From JAJRZL01 sp964557855 (GTDB lineage: Bacteria > Zixibacteria > MSB-5A5 > GN15 > FEB-12), in the NCBI GenBank assembly GCA_964557855.1, contig CAZLBP010000015.1, positions 1 to 64,000 on the forward strand: DNA of 64,000 nt. Reading direction: 5' to 3'. Of the stretch, positions 8,915 to 19,079 are shown piece by piece; the first letter of the stretch is position 1, and each line of letters begins with the position of its first letter. Position numbers and translations under genes: made by a program. Under the pieces are notes generated by a model. That model saw only the letters and a program-made list of their open reading frames with translations. It was not told the origin of the DNA and ran no database searches.

Positions 8915-11900
8915 CTATAATCCTTCACAAATCGGAGGAGGACCGCCCTTAAACAAATAGTCAACGAGGTAGCTCAGATCCGCAACGTCGGGGCCCACGC
9001 CGTTGCCATCGGTATCGGCGGCCGCCGGTTCGGGCGGCGGGAGTCCGCCTTTGAACAGGAAGTCCACGAGATAGGTCAAATCGGCAACGTCCGGACCTAT
9101 CGCATCGCTGTTTATGTCACCGCAGATGTACTGCGGCGGCAGTTCCACTGTCAACGAAGCGGGCACGATAGTCGTACTTTGGTCGGGATCATTGCTGGTC
9201 ACGATGATATTCGTCTGATAAGTACCGGAATCGAGTTCGGTCGTGGTAAACTTGAGGCCGATAGTGTCAGCTCCTTGACCCGCGATGGAGCCGCTGTGGT
9301 TGTCCATAGTCAACCATTGGTACGGGGCGAGGAACTGAATAGCGAGAGAGTCCTTCAGATAGGGCGTCAGGTAGGCGACCTCGAGGCCAATTGTGCCGTT
9401 TTCATTTTCGATACCCACGGCACAGCTTTGAACATCGAAATCGGGATGAATACTCAGGTACTGGTACGTAATGGTGCCGTCCGCTGTCAAAATAACCTGC
9501 GCAGTAATGACTTCACCGGGAGCCGCCTGGTATTCGGGATAGTCGACAAACTGGATAACGCATCGGTTTCCGGTCGTGTCGATATATACGTGAGCATCGG
9601 TATTGTCGAGGTCATCGGGATTGAGGTCATCCCACAACCAGGCCAGCATGTTGTTCGGCGTGGTGGTGGTCGGTATGGTGGTCTTGAATCTGGAGCCCAT
9701 GCCGTCCGGAGCGAATCCGATTATGCCGTTGGAGCCGACGTAGATCTGGTTGTAAACCGTATCGTAGTAAGGGAAGTTGAACCCGATCTGGTACGGCCCG
9801 CCGAAATTGTCGTCGTTGAGATCAGCGACAATATCCAGGCCGGCGCCGCTCACATCAATCCAGTCGAAGGTCGGACCGCCCGGCTCGTCCGAATCGATCC
9901 AAAAATAGCCGTAGCCGTCCGGACCGCCGGCATCGCGGGTAACCGGCAGGCCGGTACGATGGTCCTCAGTACCCTTGATGTCTTCGTAATCGTGGAAGCC
10001 CTCCGGGTATTTCCTTTGAGCCGGCTCCACCTGTTCCCGGTCGAGCAGGTTGGTGAAGAGGGCGCTCTTGGTGGTGACGGGAATGATGGACAGGTTGTAA
10101 TCCAGGCCTCCGAGGCCGACATTGTCTATGATCAGTTCACCTGTGGTGGAATCGCCCTGTAACAGCGTCTCACCGAAAAACGAGGGAGAGACTTCGATAT
10201 TCGGCGCAAAATCGACTCGTATATCATCTATATACCAGTCGTCACACTCCACGCAGGAACCGGCGGACCTCAAACGGACCTGAAAACCGCTGTGGAGCGC
10301 GTTGGCGGGAAGCTGGTAATTAACCTGCTCGAACGACGTCATCGCGGGGCCGGAACCAAGATGTCGGTTGACCAGCACCCAGGCGCCCAGATCGTTTTTG
10401 TATTCGACCCACAGGTCTTCGGTGCTGTCCGGAGCTTCGCCGCTGCCGCCGCGCTGGTAGTAGTAGGAGAGGATTACGCCGGACGCGGTATCGAGGTCGA
10501 TCAACTGCGTGACCAGCGTATCGTTGCCGCCATCGAGATTCAAGACGTACGGTGCGGACGGCGGGTTGATACCTTCAGTATTGACTTCGCCACCAACATT
10601 GGTAATCCACCGCGGTCCGAAAAGGGAATCGTCGGGAAACGGCTCGAACCAGGGAAAGCCACCGGGCAGGCCGGCCGAGAGCGTGTTTATCTGGCTCTGG
10701 TCGAACACGAACGGTTCGTTGACGGAAGTCGCATATATGTCGACTAAATCGGCGCTGTTCATCGGAGCCCCGGGAGGGATAATGACCTTGACCGTGAACT
10801 CGGCGGAGTCACCGGGCGCCACGAATCCGGTCATGTTGATCGGATTGGTGCCGGCAGCATCGTAGAACATGGTCGACCAGGAGGCGCCGGAGTCGCTGAG
10901 CTGGTAATTGTCGGTATTGATGCCATCGTTGAACACGGTGAACATATACACGGCGGTGTCGCCGGCCGGACCGTATTGCGAGGCGAATTCGGGAGAAAGA
11001 CTCATCTCATATTGCGGCGGAAGTCCGACATAGATGTCATCCACAAACCAATCGTCAAACGTGCCGGCCGTGCCGGTGTTTCGGAATCTGACGCGGAAGC
11101 CGTTGTGGGAAGCGTTGCCGGGCAGCGCGTGCGTTACCTCCACGAACTCGGTCATATCCGGGTCGGCGCCGAGGTGTCGCAGCAGGAGCTGCCAGGTGTT
11201 GGATGAATCGAAATATTCGACAAACAGATCGTCGTTCGATTCCGGAGAGTCGCCTCCGCCGGTTTGCTGGTAGTTGTAGCGAACGATCGGGTTCGTCTGG
11301 TAGCGCAGGTTGATGGCCTGGGACATGAGGGTGTCGGCGCCACTGGGGTCACCGTTCAGATTGAGGCTATACGGGCCGGAAGGTTCGTTGAGGCCGACAT
11401 CATTGACTGCCACGTTCGAGGCCAGCACCCAGGTCCCGATATCAATAGTGGTGGTGGGGAATTCTTCGATCACCGGAATCGCCAGCGGTTCGCCGTCGGA
11501 GGAGCTGATTATCTGGGAAGAAGTCATAATAACCGGGTTGGCGGTCGAGGTGGCCCTGACCGCGGCCGTATCGACATCGCCATACTGGCTGCTGGGCACG
11601 ACGACCCGGGCCTTGAAATCGAACGTTTCATCTTTGAGCAGAACGCCGCTGGTCGTGACCACATTTATGCCCGCTACGTCCAGCAGGACGGTCGGCCACT
11701 GGTCGCCCGACAAACTGAGCGTATATTCGTCGGCCAGCACGCCCGCGTTGGTTACGGTCAAGTCATACCAGACGGTATCATCGACCGCACCCCGGCCGCT
11801 GTCCAAAGGGGGCGCCAGGGTGACGCCGTAATCGATTACCCGAAAGGCAAATGTCTCACTCGTGTCGGCGTCACCGATGACGTTGGTGGCGTACAGGTAG

Positions 11901-13537
11901 TAGTCAATTTGGGTTCCGGGAGACTGCGCCGGGATATACGCGACATATTCATCCGGATTAGCCGTAGGCTGCAGCGTGTCTTCGTACCAGATGGAGCCAA
12001 TCTCGTAGTAGAGCAACAGGGAATCCGGTACCAGGGTGGTGTCCGAGATCACGTTTGCGAGGACTTCATAGTCGTTGAGGGTGTCGCGCGTATCCGACAG
12101 CGGCTCGTGATCAATAGTGGTGCCGCAGGGATGGTTCTGCACCAGACCGGCGGCATTAAACACGTTCAGGCGTCCTCCGGTTACCGTTATCCCCGCCAGG
12201 GAGGCGTTGGGGTCAGTACCGTCGAGCAGGTACTGTTTCATGATCAATGCGACCGTTCCCGGGTCCGCCTTGTACTGCTGGAGCAAGGTCGGGCACGCCC
12301 CGGCATACAGCAGAGCTACAGCTCCGGCGACGTGGGGCGTCGCCATGGACGTGCCGGTGTTATTGCCGTATCCGTTTCCCGGGAGAGTGGAATAAATGCC
12401 GGTACCGGGAGCACCGAGGTCGATCGTTGTCAAACCGTAGGCGGCGCCGCTGTTTTTGACATCGGTGCTGGTGGTGTTAGTGACGGAGATCAGGTAATCG
12501 CTGGCGCAAGCCGTGGGAACGTCACCCTGTACATCGATATCGATATTTTGGTTGGCTGTAGCGGCGGCACTGAGGATGCCGGCGTAACCCATGGAATCGT
12601 ACATGGCGCACCAGATAGGGTAGTTGTCCGGATTACCGAAATCGACACCGAAAGAGGAGTTCGTCGAAACCACAAAGGCCCCCAACGCACCGTCGGTCTC
12701 GTTATACAGTGAACGCATCTCCAGGACGTAACTGTAGGCAGCGACGACGGTCGCCTCCTGTGACGAGGAACCGGCGATGGGCATGACTTTGGCTCCCCAG
12801 TTGACGCCCGATACCCCTTGTCCGTTGTGACCGGCTGCGGCTGCAATACCGGCTACGTGCGTGCCGTGGCTGCTGCTGGGAATGGTATGATCGTTGGCAT
12901 AGGCGTCCCAGCCGTCATAATCGTCGGTATAGCCGTTGCCATCGTCGTCGATACCGTTGTTGGGGATTTCGTTAGTATTCTTGAAGAAGGGCAGATCCTG
13001 GTGGTTGAGATCACAACCGCCGTCAATAATCGCGACTACTATCTGATCACCGAACAGTGTGGTACCGCCGGTAGCGATATCCCAGGCTTCCGGAGCATCG
13101 ATATCGGCGTCGAACGTACCTCCGGTCTGGCCGGTGTTATGCAGTCCCCACTGGTTGCTGAAGCCCGGATCGTCCGGAAAAGTAGTTCGCAGCGTCAGGT
13201 TGGTATGGTTAAACTGGGCGATTTCGACAGTGCGGTGATTTCTGACTTGCTGGAGTACTGACTGATGATCGGCGGATTTCATGTTGGTCGAGACGTACTC
13301 GTAGAGCCATATATTTGCTCGTCCGGAAAGCAACCGTTTCGGTTTCAGGTCTATCGACTGAAAATCGCCGGTCAGCGAAGCTGCGGACTTACTCGGGTCC
13401 AGCTGGATTATCAGATCACCGGCTACGTAATTCAGTTCTTCCGATGAGTTGGGGTCCGCCGTACCGGTGGCAGCGGCCAGACAGAGGAAGCCGGCGAAGA
13501 ACAGCAGAACGCGGAATGCGCTTAAACATGAATGCAT
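8915..13537 (-). CDS. Subtilisin-family serine protease (S8) with dockerin-like C-terminus
   Basis: The start at 13537 is chosen because it begins a signal peptide (MHSCLSAFRVLLFFAGFLCL) after GAAAGG; a longer frame extends 57 codons upstream without one. The 1540-residue product has an intact subtilase triad: Asp172 in AIIDGG, His224 in HGTHVAG and Ser397 in GTSMATPH. Beta-sandwich regions follow, including two copies of a MAM-like module of about 190 residues ending in DDWxxDDIxV, and a BACON/HYR-like segment near residue 1200. The final 70 residues are the doubled dockerin-like module (GPDVADLTYLVDFLFKGG). It is an exported protease, probably attached or assembled at the cell surface. Confidence 0.93.
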   Translation of the reverse strand: MHSCLSAFRVLLFFAGFLCLAAATGTADPNSSEELNYVAGDLIIQLDPSKSAASLTGDFQSIDLKPKRLLSGRANIWLYEYVSTNMKSADHQSVLQQVRNHRTVEIAQFNHTNLTLRTTFPDDPGFSNQWGLHNTGQTGGTFDADIDAPEAWDIATGGTTLFGDQIVVAIIDGGCDLNHQDLPFFKNTNEIPNNGIDDDGNGYTDDYDGWDAYANDHTIPSSSHGTHVAGIAAAAGHNGQGVSGVNWGAKVMPIAGSSSQEATVVAAYSYVLEMRSLYNETDGALGAFVVSTNSSFGVDFGNPDNYPIWCAMYDSMGYAGILSAAATANQNIDIDVQGDVPTACASDYLISVTNTTSTDVKNSGAAYGLTTIDLGAPGTGIYSTLPGNGYGNNTGTSMATPHVAGAVALLYAGACPTLLQQYKADPGTVALIMKQYLLDGTDPNASLAGITVTGGRLNVFNAAGLVQNHPCGTTIDHEPLSDTRDTLNDYEVLANVISDTTLVPDSLLLYYEIGSIWYEDTLQPTANPDEYVAYIPAQSPGTQIDYYLYATNVIGDADTSETFAFRVIDYGVTLAPPLDSGRGAVDDTVWYDLTVTNAGVLADEYTLSLSGDQWPTVLLDVAGINVVTTSGVLLKDETFDFKARVVVPSSQYGDVDTAAVRATSTANPVIMTSSQIISSSDGEPLAIPVIEEFPTTTIDIGTWVLASNVAVNDVGLNEPSGPYSLNLNGDPSGADTLMSQAINLRYQTNPIVRYNYQQTGGGDSPESNDDLFVEYFDSSNTWQLLLRHLGADPDMTEFVEVTHALPGNASHNGFRVRFRNTGTAGTFDDWFVDDIYVGLPPQYEMSLSPEFASQYGPAGDTAVYMFTVFNDGINTDNYQLSDSGASWSTMFYDAAGTNPINMTGFVAPGDSAEFTVKVIIPPGAPMNSADLVDIYATSVNEPFVFDQSQINTLSAGLPGGFPWFEPFPDDSLFGPRWITNVGGEVNTEGINPPSAPYVLNLDGGNDTLVTQLIDLDTASGVILSYYYQRGGSGEAPDSTEDLWVEYKNDLGAWVLVNRHLGSGPAMTSFEQVNYQLPANALHSGFQVRLRSAGSCVECDDWYIDDIRVDFAPNIEVSPSFFGETLLQGDSTTGELIIDNVGLGGLDYNLSIIPVTTKSALFTNLLDREQVEPAQRKYPEGFHDYEDIKGTEDHRTGLPVTRDAGGPDGYGYFWIDSDEPGGPTFDWIDVSGAGLDIVADLNDDNFGGPYQIGFNFPYYDTVYNQIYVGSNGIIGFAPDGMGSRFKTTIPTTTTPNNMLAWLWDDLNPDDLDNTDAHVYIDTTGNRCVIQFVDYPEYQAAPGEVITAQVILTADGTITYQYLSIHPDFDVQSCAVGIENENGTIGLEVAYLTPYLKDSLAIQFLAPYQWLTMDNHSGSIAGQGADTIGLKFTTTELDSGTYQTNIIVTSNDPDQSTTIVPASLTVELPPQYICGDINSDAIGPDVADLTYLVDFLFKGGLPPPEPAAADTDGNGVGPDVADLSYLVDYLFKGGPPPICEGL

Positions 13538-13662
13538 GGGAAACCTTTCAATGTATCTCTTATGATTTATTATTCGTCTAAACCGGTGAAGTAGTAAAGT
13601 GACTGATTGCGCCGTTATAGATATATACGCCTGGCACCACTTCCATCCTCGACCACTTACAT

Positions 13663-13690
13663 AATGTAGTGTATTACGGTTACTTGTCAA
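13663..13690 (-). promoter_or_regulatory. Candidate promoter of the subtilase gene
   Basis: TTGACA (13685-13690 on minus), a 16-base spacer and TACATT (13663-13668) lie about 125 bases upstream of the ATG. The rest of the 376-base divergent gap to 13913 is AT-rich. No clear promoter or good Shine-Dalgarno was seen for the transporter on the other side. Confidence 0.4.
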
Positions 13691-13913
13691 TCTGAATTTG
13701 CCGACCAATCGGTTTAGTCTGGATGATTTTAGTCCAATATCGGGTATTTTTTACCATTGTGCAAGCCTAATCTCGATTGCCGGACCGATATTGCTGTTGC
13801 CGGGGTCGGCCGCTGTAAAGATGCCGGCAGTTTTTGATTGTGTCTTCTAAGGGTCGATTATTTTTTGAAGCATGAATACGCGAGTCAGAGAGCCGAAGGC
13901 ATAGATTGCGCAG

Positions 13914-15416
13914 ATGAAACAGCGAGTTGGACTGATATTGGGGCCCGTTGCCTTCCTGGTCGTATGGCTACTTCCGGATTTGGCGCCGGATCAGTCGGGA
14001 ATCACCCGAACGGCGGCGGTTGTCGCCCTGATGACGATCTGGTGGGTCACCGAGGCCATTCCGATTCCGGCCACAGCCTTATTGCCGGTCGTGCTTTTTC
14101 CTCTTCTGAGCATAATGCCCGGCAAACAGGTAGCACCTATGTACTTCAATTCCGTGATCTTCCTGTTCATCGGCGGTTTTATCATGGCGCTGGCCATGGA
14201 AAAATGGGGGCTGCACCGTAGAGTCGCGCTGTTTATTTTACGTCTGATCGGTGCCTCGCTGCGCAGGATTATCCTGGGCTTCATGACGGCGACTTTCTTC
14301 CTCTCCATGTAGGTTTCGAATACAGCCACCACCATGATGATGGTGCCGATGGCGATGGCGGTTCTCCTGCGGTTGAAGGAGTCATATTCGGGTCGCGGAT
14401 TCAGTCGGTTTTCGGTTGGGCTCCTGATTGGGATAGCTTACGCCGCATCCATCGGGGGAACGGCGACGCTTATCGGCACGCCGCCCAATGCCGCTTTTGT
14501 CAGGATATTCGAGATTACTTTCCCGCAAGCTCCCCAGGTATCGTTTGCCACGTGGTTCGTTTTTGGTGTTCCGTTCGCCCTGGTGTTCCTGGTGGTTGCC
14601 TGGTTCGTGCTTTGTGCCCTGTCGGTTTCCAACAAGGGAGGCGAGATGGGTTCATCATTCGCGACAATCAAAGAGGAATCCGAAAAGCTTGAGCCTATGT
14701 CGTTCGAAGAGAAAGCAATCGCCGTTCTCTTCTGTATATTGGCAGTTCTTTGGCTCTGGCGGGGTGATATCGATCTGGGGACATTCGTAATTCCGGGCTG
14801 GGCGAATATGGTGTCTGCTCCCGGGTATATTGATGATGGCACAATTGCTATTCTGATTGCCGTTATCCTGTTTGTAATTCCGTCCAGAACCCCCGGCCAG
14901 AGACTGATGGACTGGGAGACGGCTCAGAAGCTTCAGTGGGGTATTGTGCTGCTGTTTGGCGGCGGCTTTGCGCTGGCCGCCGGTTTCAAGGAGTCCGGGC
15001 TGTCGCTCTGGTTAGGCGATCAACTGGGCGGGCTGCAGGACGCGCCGGACCCGGTTATAGTAGTCTCAATCTGCACTGCGATCACATTTCTGACCGAATT
15101 GACGTCAAACACCGCCACTACTCAGATAATCCTCCCCATTCTCGGCTCAATGGCGGTGGCAATCAAGACTAACCCGTTGTTGCTCATGGTCCCGGCCACC
15201 CTTTCGGCGTCGTGTGCCTTCATGTTGCCGGTAGCTACACCGCCGAATGCGATCGTCTTCGGGACGGGAGAGGTGACGATGAAAGATATGATCCGACTGG
15301 GAATTCTGCTGAATTTGATTGGGATCTGTCTGATTACTATTTACCTGTTTGTCATCGGTGTTAAGATATTCGATATCGAGCCGTCTGTCGTGCCTTCGTG
15401 GGCGGCCGGGCAATGA
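13914..15416 (+). pseudogene. SLC13/DASS-family sodium:anion symporter interrupted by an in-frame amber codon
   Basis: Bases 13914-14309 and 14313-15416 are one continuous frame of about 500 residues, the usual DASS length, broken only by TAG at 14310-14312. Family members have Trp at this place (SMW[IV]SNTATT); here the sequence is FLSM-stop-VSNTATTMMM, so a single TGG-to-TAG change explains it. Both SNT sodium-binding motifs survive: the first two codons after the stop, the second in ELTSNTATTQ. The family imports dicarboxylates, sulfate or similar anions. Frame, composition and downstream motifs are undamaged, so the lesion is recent, a sequencing error, or read through. Other genes here end normally in TAG, which argues against general recoding. 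There is no strong Shine-Dalgarno. Confidence 0.85.
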
Positions 15417-15569
15417 ACTGCGTGGGACAATGTTTCCATACCAGGGCTAATTATCCGAATTGGGCGCTAGGGTCCGAGAGTGCATATAAATGATGACGCC
15501 CGATTGTTTGACCAGTACATTGAGAACGATTATGAAAAGAAAACTTCTGAATATCAAGGGAGAAGCCGA

Positions 15570-17705
15570 ATGATAGTCATCAGTCGATTGCAGGGCGCGT
15601 TACTGACCGGTCCCGTCTTAGTCGCATTAGCGGCAAGTTGTCTATGGGGTCAGAGCACACTTGTCCCACCGCCGGATGCCAAAACGATTCGCCATGTAGA
15701 CACGGTCCATGGCGAGGTTCTAATTGACAATTACTATTGGATGCGGGAAAAGGAGAATCCGGAGGTGATCGCGTACCTGGAGGCCGAAAATGCCTATACC
15801 GACACCATGATGTCGCATACAGCGGATTTACAGGAAACATTGTACGAAGAGATGTTAGGACGAATTAAGGAGACTGATCTGTCCGTGCCCGCCCATGAAG
15901 ATGGGTATTACTATTATTACCGCACTGTGGAAGAACAGCAATACCGGATCTATTGCCGCAAGACGGGTTCTCTTGAGGCACCCGAGGAAATCCTGCTGGA
16001 CTTGAACGATCTTGCCGAGGGGCGGGGTTATCTGGCACTCGGGACCTTTTCAGTGAGTCCGGATCATTCGCTGCTGGCATACTCTCTGGATACGACCGGC
16101 AATGAGCAGTATACGCTTTATATCAAGAACTTAGCGACGGACAGCTTATTTTCGGAAACTGTTTCGAAGATCGGCAATGCAGAATGGGCGAACGACAATC
16201 GCACTATCTTTTATACCGTCGAAGACAGCATATACCGACCGTATCAGGTGTATCGCCACCTGCTCGGCACCAGACCGGGCAATGATGAACTCGTCTATCA
16301 CGAAAAAGATGATGGTTTTTATCTGTATCTTCAGAAGACCAAGAATGAGAAGTACCTGATAATCAACAGCTCCAGCATGGTGACCAGTGAAGTCCGGTAC
16401 CTGGATGCGGAGCAGCCTGAGGGAGAGTTCCGGATCCCCGAGCCAAGGCAATACGAAATAGAGTATTCGGTCGAGCATCAGGGCGAGAGATTTCTAATTG
16501 TAACCAACCGAAATGCCAAGAACTTCAAACTGGTTGAATCACCGGTATCGAAACCGGCTGCGGAAAACTGGGTGGATGTCATTGCTCACAGCGATACGTC
16601 GAAAATAGACGGGATCGATGTATTTCGGGATTATCTTGTTGTGTATGAACGAGTAAACGGCTTGAGGACTATGCGGGTCCGGTCTTTTTTCAGCAATGCT
16701 GAGTACTATATCGATTTTCCCGAACCGGTTTACGTTGTTTACGGCGCGAACAATCCGGATTTCAGTTCGAAATGGGTCCGATTCACCTATATGTCTCTCG
16801 TGACCCCAAGATCGGTCTACGACTACAATATGTCCACTCGAGAAAGGGAACTGAAGAAGCAGACCGAAGTACTGGGGGGATACAACCCAGATGATTACGG
16901 GTCTGAGCGAATATTCGCTGTGGCCCGGGATGGCGTTCGGGTCCCTGTCTCACTCGTATATCGAAAGGGGACACTTCTGAACGGAGAAAGCCCGCTTCTA
17001 TTGTATGGCTATGGCGCTTACGGAATAAGTATGGATCCCTATTTCTCTTCGAATCGGGTCAGCCTTCTGGATCGGGGCATTATCTACGCCATCGCTCACA
17101 TACGCGGAGGGGGTGAGATGGGACGCCAATGGTACGAAGAGGGGAAATTCCTAAAGAAGAAGAATACCTTTACCGACTTCATCGATTGCGCCGACCATCT
17201 GGTACAGGAGCAGTACACGTCACATGACAAGCTGGTTATCTCGGGTGGCAGCGCCGGCGGTTTGTTGATTGGTGCGGTTGTAAATATGCGGCCTGATCTG
17301 GCTGCAATAGCCATTGCAGAGGTGCCGTTTGTCGATGTCCTGAATACTATGCTTGATTCCAGCATCCCTCTAACTGTTATCGAGTACGATGAATGGGGAA
17401 ATCCGAACCAGGCCGAATACTTCGAATATATGAGATCATACTCACCTTATGGCAATGTCGCCAGGCAAAGCTATCCGGCTATGCTCATCCAGGCCGGGTT
17501 GAACGACGCCCGAGTTCAGTACTGGGAACCGGCCAAATGGGTGGCTAAGCTCAGGGATCATAATACCGGGGCGGGTCCGATACTACTCAAGATGAATATG
17601 GGCACCGGTCATGGTGGCGCGTCCGGGCGGTATGACTATCTCCGTGAAATCGCGTTTGAGTATGCGTTTATACTGGATAATCTGGGGCTTACCGAGCGCA
17701 AGTGA
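15570..17705 (+). CDS. Prolyl oligopeptidase family serine peptidase (S9A), exported
   Basis: The ATG at 15570 is preferred because AAGGGAG lies just upstream and a signal peptide follows (hydrophobic to about residue 28, ending LWGQS). The 711-residue length fits the family. The N-terminal beta-propeller domain is residues about 75-430. The alpha/beta hydrolase domain has Ser561 in GGSAGG, Asp646 in GLNDARV and His681 in GTGHGGASG, a complete triad. It cleaves short peptides after proline. The signal peptide suggests a periplasmic or outer-surface role, finishing peptides released by the larger proteases of this region. It follows the transporter gene by 150 bases and may be co-transcribed. 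Confidence 0.95.
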   Translation: MIVISRLQGALLTGPVLVALAASCLWGQSTLVPPPDAKTIRHVDTVHGEVLIDNYYWMREKENPEVIAYLEAENAYTDTMMSHTADLQETLYEEMLGRIKETDLSVPAHEDGYYYYYRTVEEQQYRIYCRKTGSLEAPEEILLDLNDLAEGRGYLALGTFSVSPDHSLLAYSLDTTGNEQYTLYIKNLATDSLFSETVSKIGNAEWANDNRTIFYTVEDSIYRPYQVYRHLLGTRPGNDELVYHEKDDGFYLYLQKTKNEKYLIINSSSMVTSEVRYLDAEQPEGEFRIPEPRQYEIEYSVEHQGERFLIVTNRNAKNFKLVESPVSKPAAENWVDVIAHSDTSKIDGIDVFRDYLVVYERVNGLRTMRVRSFFSNAEYYIDFPEPVYVVYGANNPDFSSKWVRFTYMSLVTPRSVYDYNMSTRERELKKQTEVLGGYNPDDYGSERIFAVARDGVRVPVSLVYRKGTLLNGESPLLLYGYGAYGISMDPYFSSNRVSLLDRGIIYAIAHIRGGGEMGRQWYEEGKFLKKKNTFTDFIDCADHLVQEQYTSHDKLVISGGSAGGLLIGAVVNMRPDLAAIAIAEVPFVDVLNTMLDSSIPLTVIEYDEWGNPNQAEYFEYMRSYSPYGNVARQSYPAMLIQAGLNDARVQYWEPAKWVAKLRDHNTGAGPILLKMNMGTGHGGASGRYDYLREIAFEYAFILDNLGLTERK

Positions 17706-17729
17706 TTGAGGATAAAAAGGAACCTGTCT

Positions 17730-17960
17730 GCGGCCAGGCAATAACCACAGACAGGTCACATCAGGGGAGGTCTCATGAAGCGAGAGTAGTATAAGTGTTT
17801 TTATGGACTAAGTCAATCCCTAATTCACTTTTTTTTAGATTTTTTTCCCGTTATTTGACAGAAGCAAACAGCTTCTGTTGTGAAACCTGAGGGTTTGCTG
17901 TAATTGGTTGTGTGGCAATAGCATAGAATCATGGGACAGTTTCTGTCACGGCTGGAGCCG
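17730..17960. other. Gap with inverted repeats, no gene
   Basis: Between the peptidase and the terminator at 17966 I see ACCTGTCTG/CAGACAGGT (about 17729-17757), a good Shine-Dalgarno followed by only four codons (ATG at about 17775), two T-runs, and the palindrome ACAGAAGC-aaaca-GCTTCTGT near 17859-17879. No coding region is supported. Confidence 0.4.
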
Positions 17961-17965
17961 GGATA

Positions 17966-18001
17966 GGGGAAGCCGGCTTCTGCCGCCTCCCCCGCTTTTT
18001 T
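17966..18001 (+). terminator. Intrinsic terminator
   Basis: The GC-rich stem GGGGAAGCCGGC/GCCGCCTCCCC has a TTCT loop and is followed by six T. It lies 260 bases after the prolyl oligopeptidase gene and abuts the stop of the convergent gene. Confidence 0.7.
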
Positions 18002-18359
18002 ACCCGGAGAATTCCTGCGAATCCCGAGAAGAATTCAGTTCTTTGTGTGCGATACCGTAATAAATCAGGAAGGCAACACCGGCAAACAGAAACATCAGAC
18101 CTATTGTGCCGCCGTCGTCAAACAGATCCGGCCAAATATAGCTGATTAGAAGGGAAAGGCCGATCGCTACCAACACCATACCCCATTTGAGGGACGAAAG
18201 GCGCTGCAGTTCGGCGGTCCGCATGAACAGGTGCTTCACCTTGTCGTCAACCATGCCTTTTTCGATAAGTTTGTGGCGGGTTTTGGTTTCCGCGACAATT
18301 TTGACGATCGCTACGATCGCGCCGAAGATGATCGCCGGTATCAGGATTTCTGAGTACAT
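18000..18359 (-). CDS. DUF6249-like small membrane protein
   Basis: The product is about 119 residues with an N-terminal transmembrane segment (EILIPAIIFGAIVAIVKIV), a charged middle (ETKTRHKLIEKGMVDDKVK) and two closely spaced transmembrane segments near residues 60-105. This layout matches the DUF6249 family often found beside ECF sigma/anti-sigma pairs. A GTG at 18362 directly precedes the ATG at 18359; GGAGG (about 18369) could serve either. It is divergent from the sigma factor gene, 139 bases away, which suggests shared regulation. Its role is unknown; membrane stress sensing is only an inference from context. Confidence 0.75.
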   Translation of the reverse strand: MYSEILIPAIIFGAIVAIVKIVAETKTRHKLIEKGMVDDKVKHLFMRTAELQRLSSLKWGMVLVAIGLSLLISYIWPDLFDDGGTIGLMFLFAGVAFLIYYGIAHKELNSSRDSQEFSG

Positions 18360-18423
18360 CACAATATTCCTCCAAATCAGTTGGTTTAATTTGTTGCTTT
18401 ATAAGACCTCTCTATCACGATAT

Positions 18424-18456
18424 TGTTGCACCGGCTTGCTTGCTTGTATTGCAACA
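18424..18456. promoter_or_regulatory. Inverted repeat in the divergent sigma/DUF6249 promoter region
   Basis: TGTTGCA (18424-18430) and TGCAACA (18450-18456) form a 7-bp inverted repeat 45 bases before the sigma factor start. It lies between divergent genes and could bind a dimeric regulator. No -10/-35 boxes were clear. Confidence 0.3.
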
Positions 18457-18500
18457 TCTTTTGCTGCTATTTGTCGTATACAGGTGGTAGAGGAAACTGA

Positions 18501-19079
18501 ATGACAGATGACCGTCCCTTAATATCCGAGATTCTGGCCGGAAACCAGGCCGCATATCAGACCTTTGTCGAGAAGTACCAGAGACTTGTGGCTCACGTGG
18601 TGTATCGTATGGTACCGAATGACTCCGACCGCGAAGACATTTGCCAGGATGTGTTCTTGAAAGCCTATTCCAGCCTGGGTTCCTTTCAGTTTGGCTGCAA
18701 GGTGTCCACCTGGCTGGCACGGATTACTCACAACACTTGTCTGAATTACCTTGAAAAAAAGAAGGTCCCTCTGCTGGATGATATGGTCTCTGACGGACAT
18801 GGTGATCCATGGGGCGTAGTCGCCGGTGACGCCGCGACCCCCCTGGAGCTGGTGGAAGGACAGGACCTGAGCCGGGTCGTGCGGGAGGAAATCAACCTGC
18901 TGCCCCCCTTGTATGGAGTTCTGGTAGCGTTGTTCCATCTGGAAGATATGCCGTATGACCAGATTGCGGATGTTACCGGAATGCCGATGGGAACGGTCAA
19001 GAACTACCTGTTCCGTGCCCGGAAAAAGCTGAAAGAACGGATAACGGAAAGATATCGAGCGGAGGAAATATGGCGGTAA
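18501..19079 (+). CDS. ECF-type RNA polymerase sigma factor
   Basis: This 192-residue protein has sigma region 2 (residues about 15-85: VYRMVPNDSDREDICQDVFL, then FKVSTW-like KVSTWLARITHNTCLNYL) and sigma region 4 (about 125-180: EEINLLPPLYGVLVALFH, DQIADVTGMPMGTVKNYLFR). Length and lack of region 3 fit the ECF group. It redirects RNA polymerase to a stress or envelope regulon. Its last 10 bases overlap the anti-sigma gene, the usual arrangement. Confidence 0.95.
   Translation: MTDDRPLISEILAGNQAAYQTFVEKYQRLVAHVVYRMVPNDSDREDICQDVFLKAYSSLGSFQFGCKVSTWLARITHNTCLNYLEKKKVPLLDDMVSDGHGDPWGVVAGDAATPLELVEGQDLSRVVREEINLLPPLYGVLVALFHLEDMPYDQIADVTGMPMGTVKNYLFRARKKLKERITERYRAEEIWR

Noticed and set aside
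11264..12712. 482-codon plus-strand frame opposite the subtilase gene
   Set aside because: The complementary strand encodes the subtilase catalytic and MAM-like domains. The plus-strand product has a typical antisense composition and no recognisable domain.
14310..14312. Pyrrolysine or general amber recoding in the SLC13 gene
   Set aside because: The codon replaces a conserved Trp, other genes end normally in TAG, and no recoding signal is visible. A point mutation or error is simpler.
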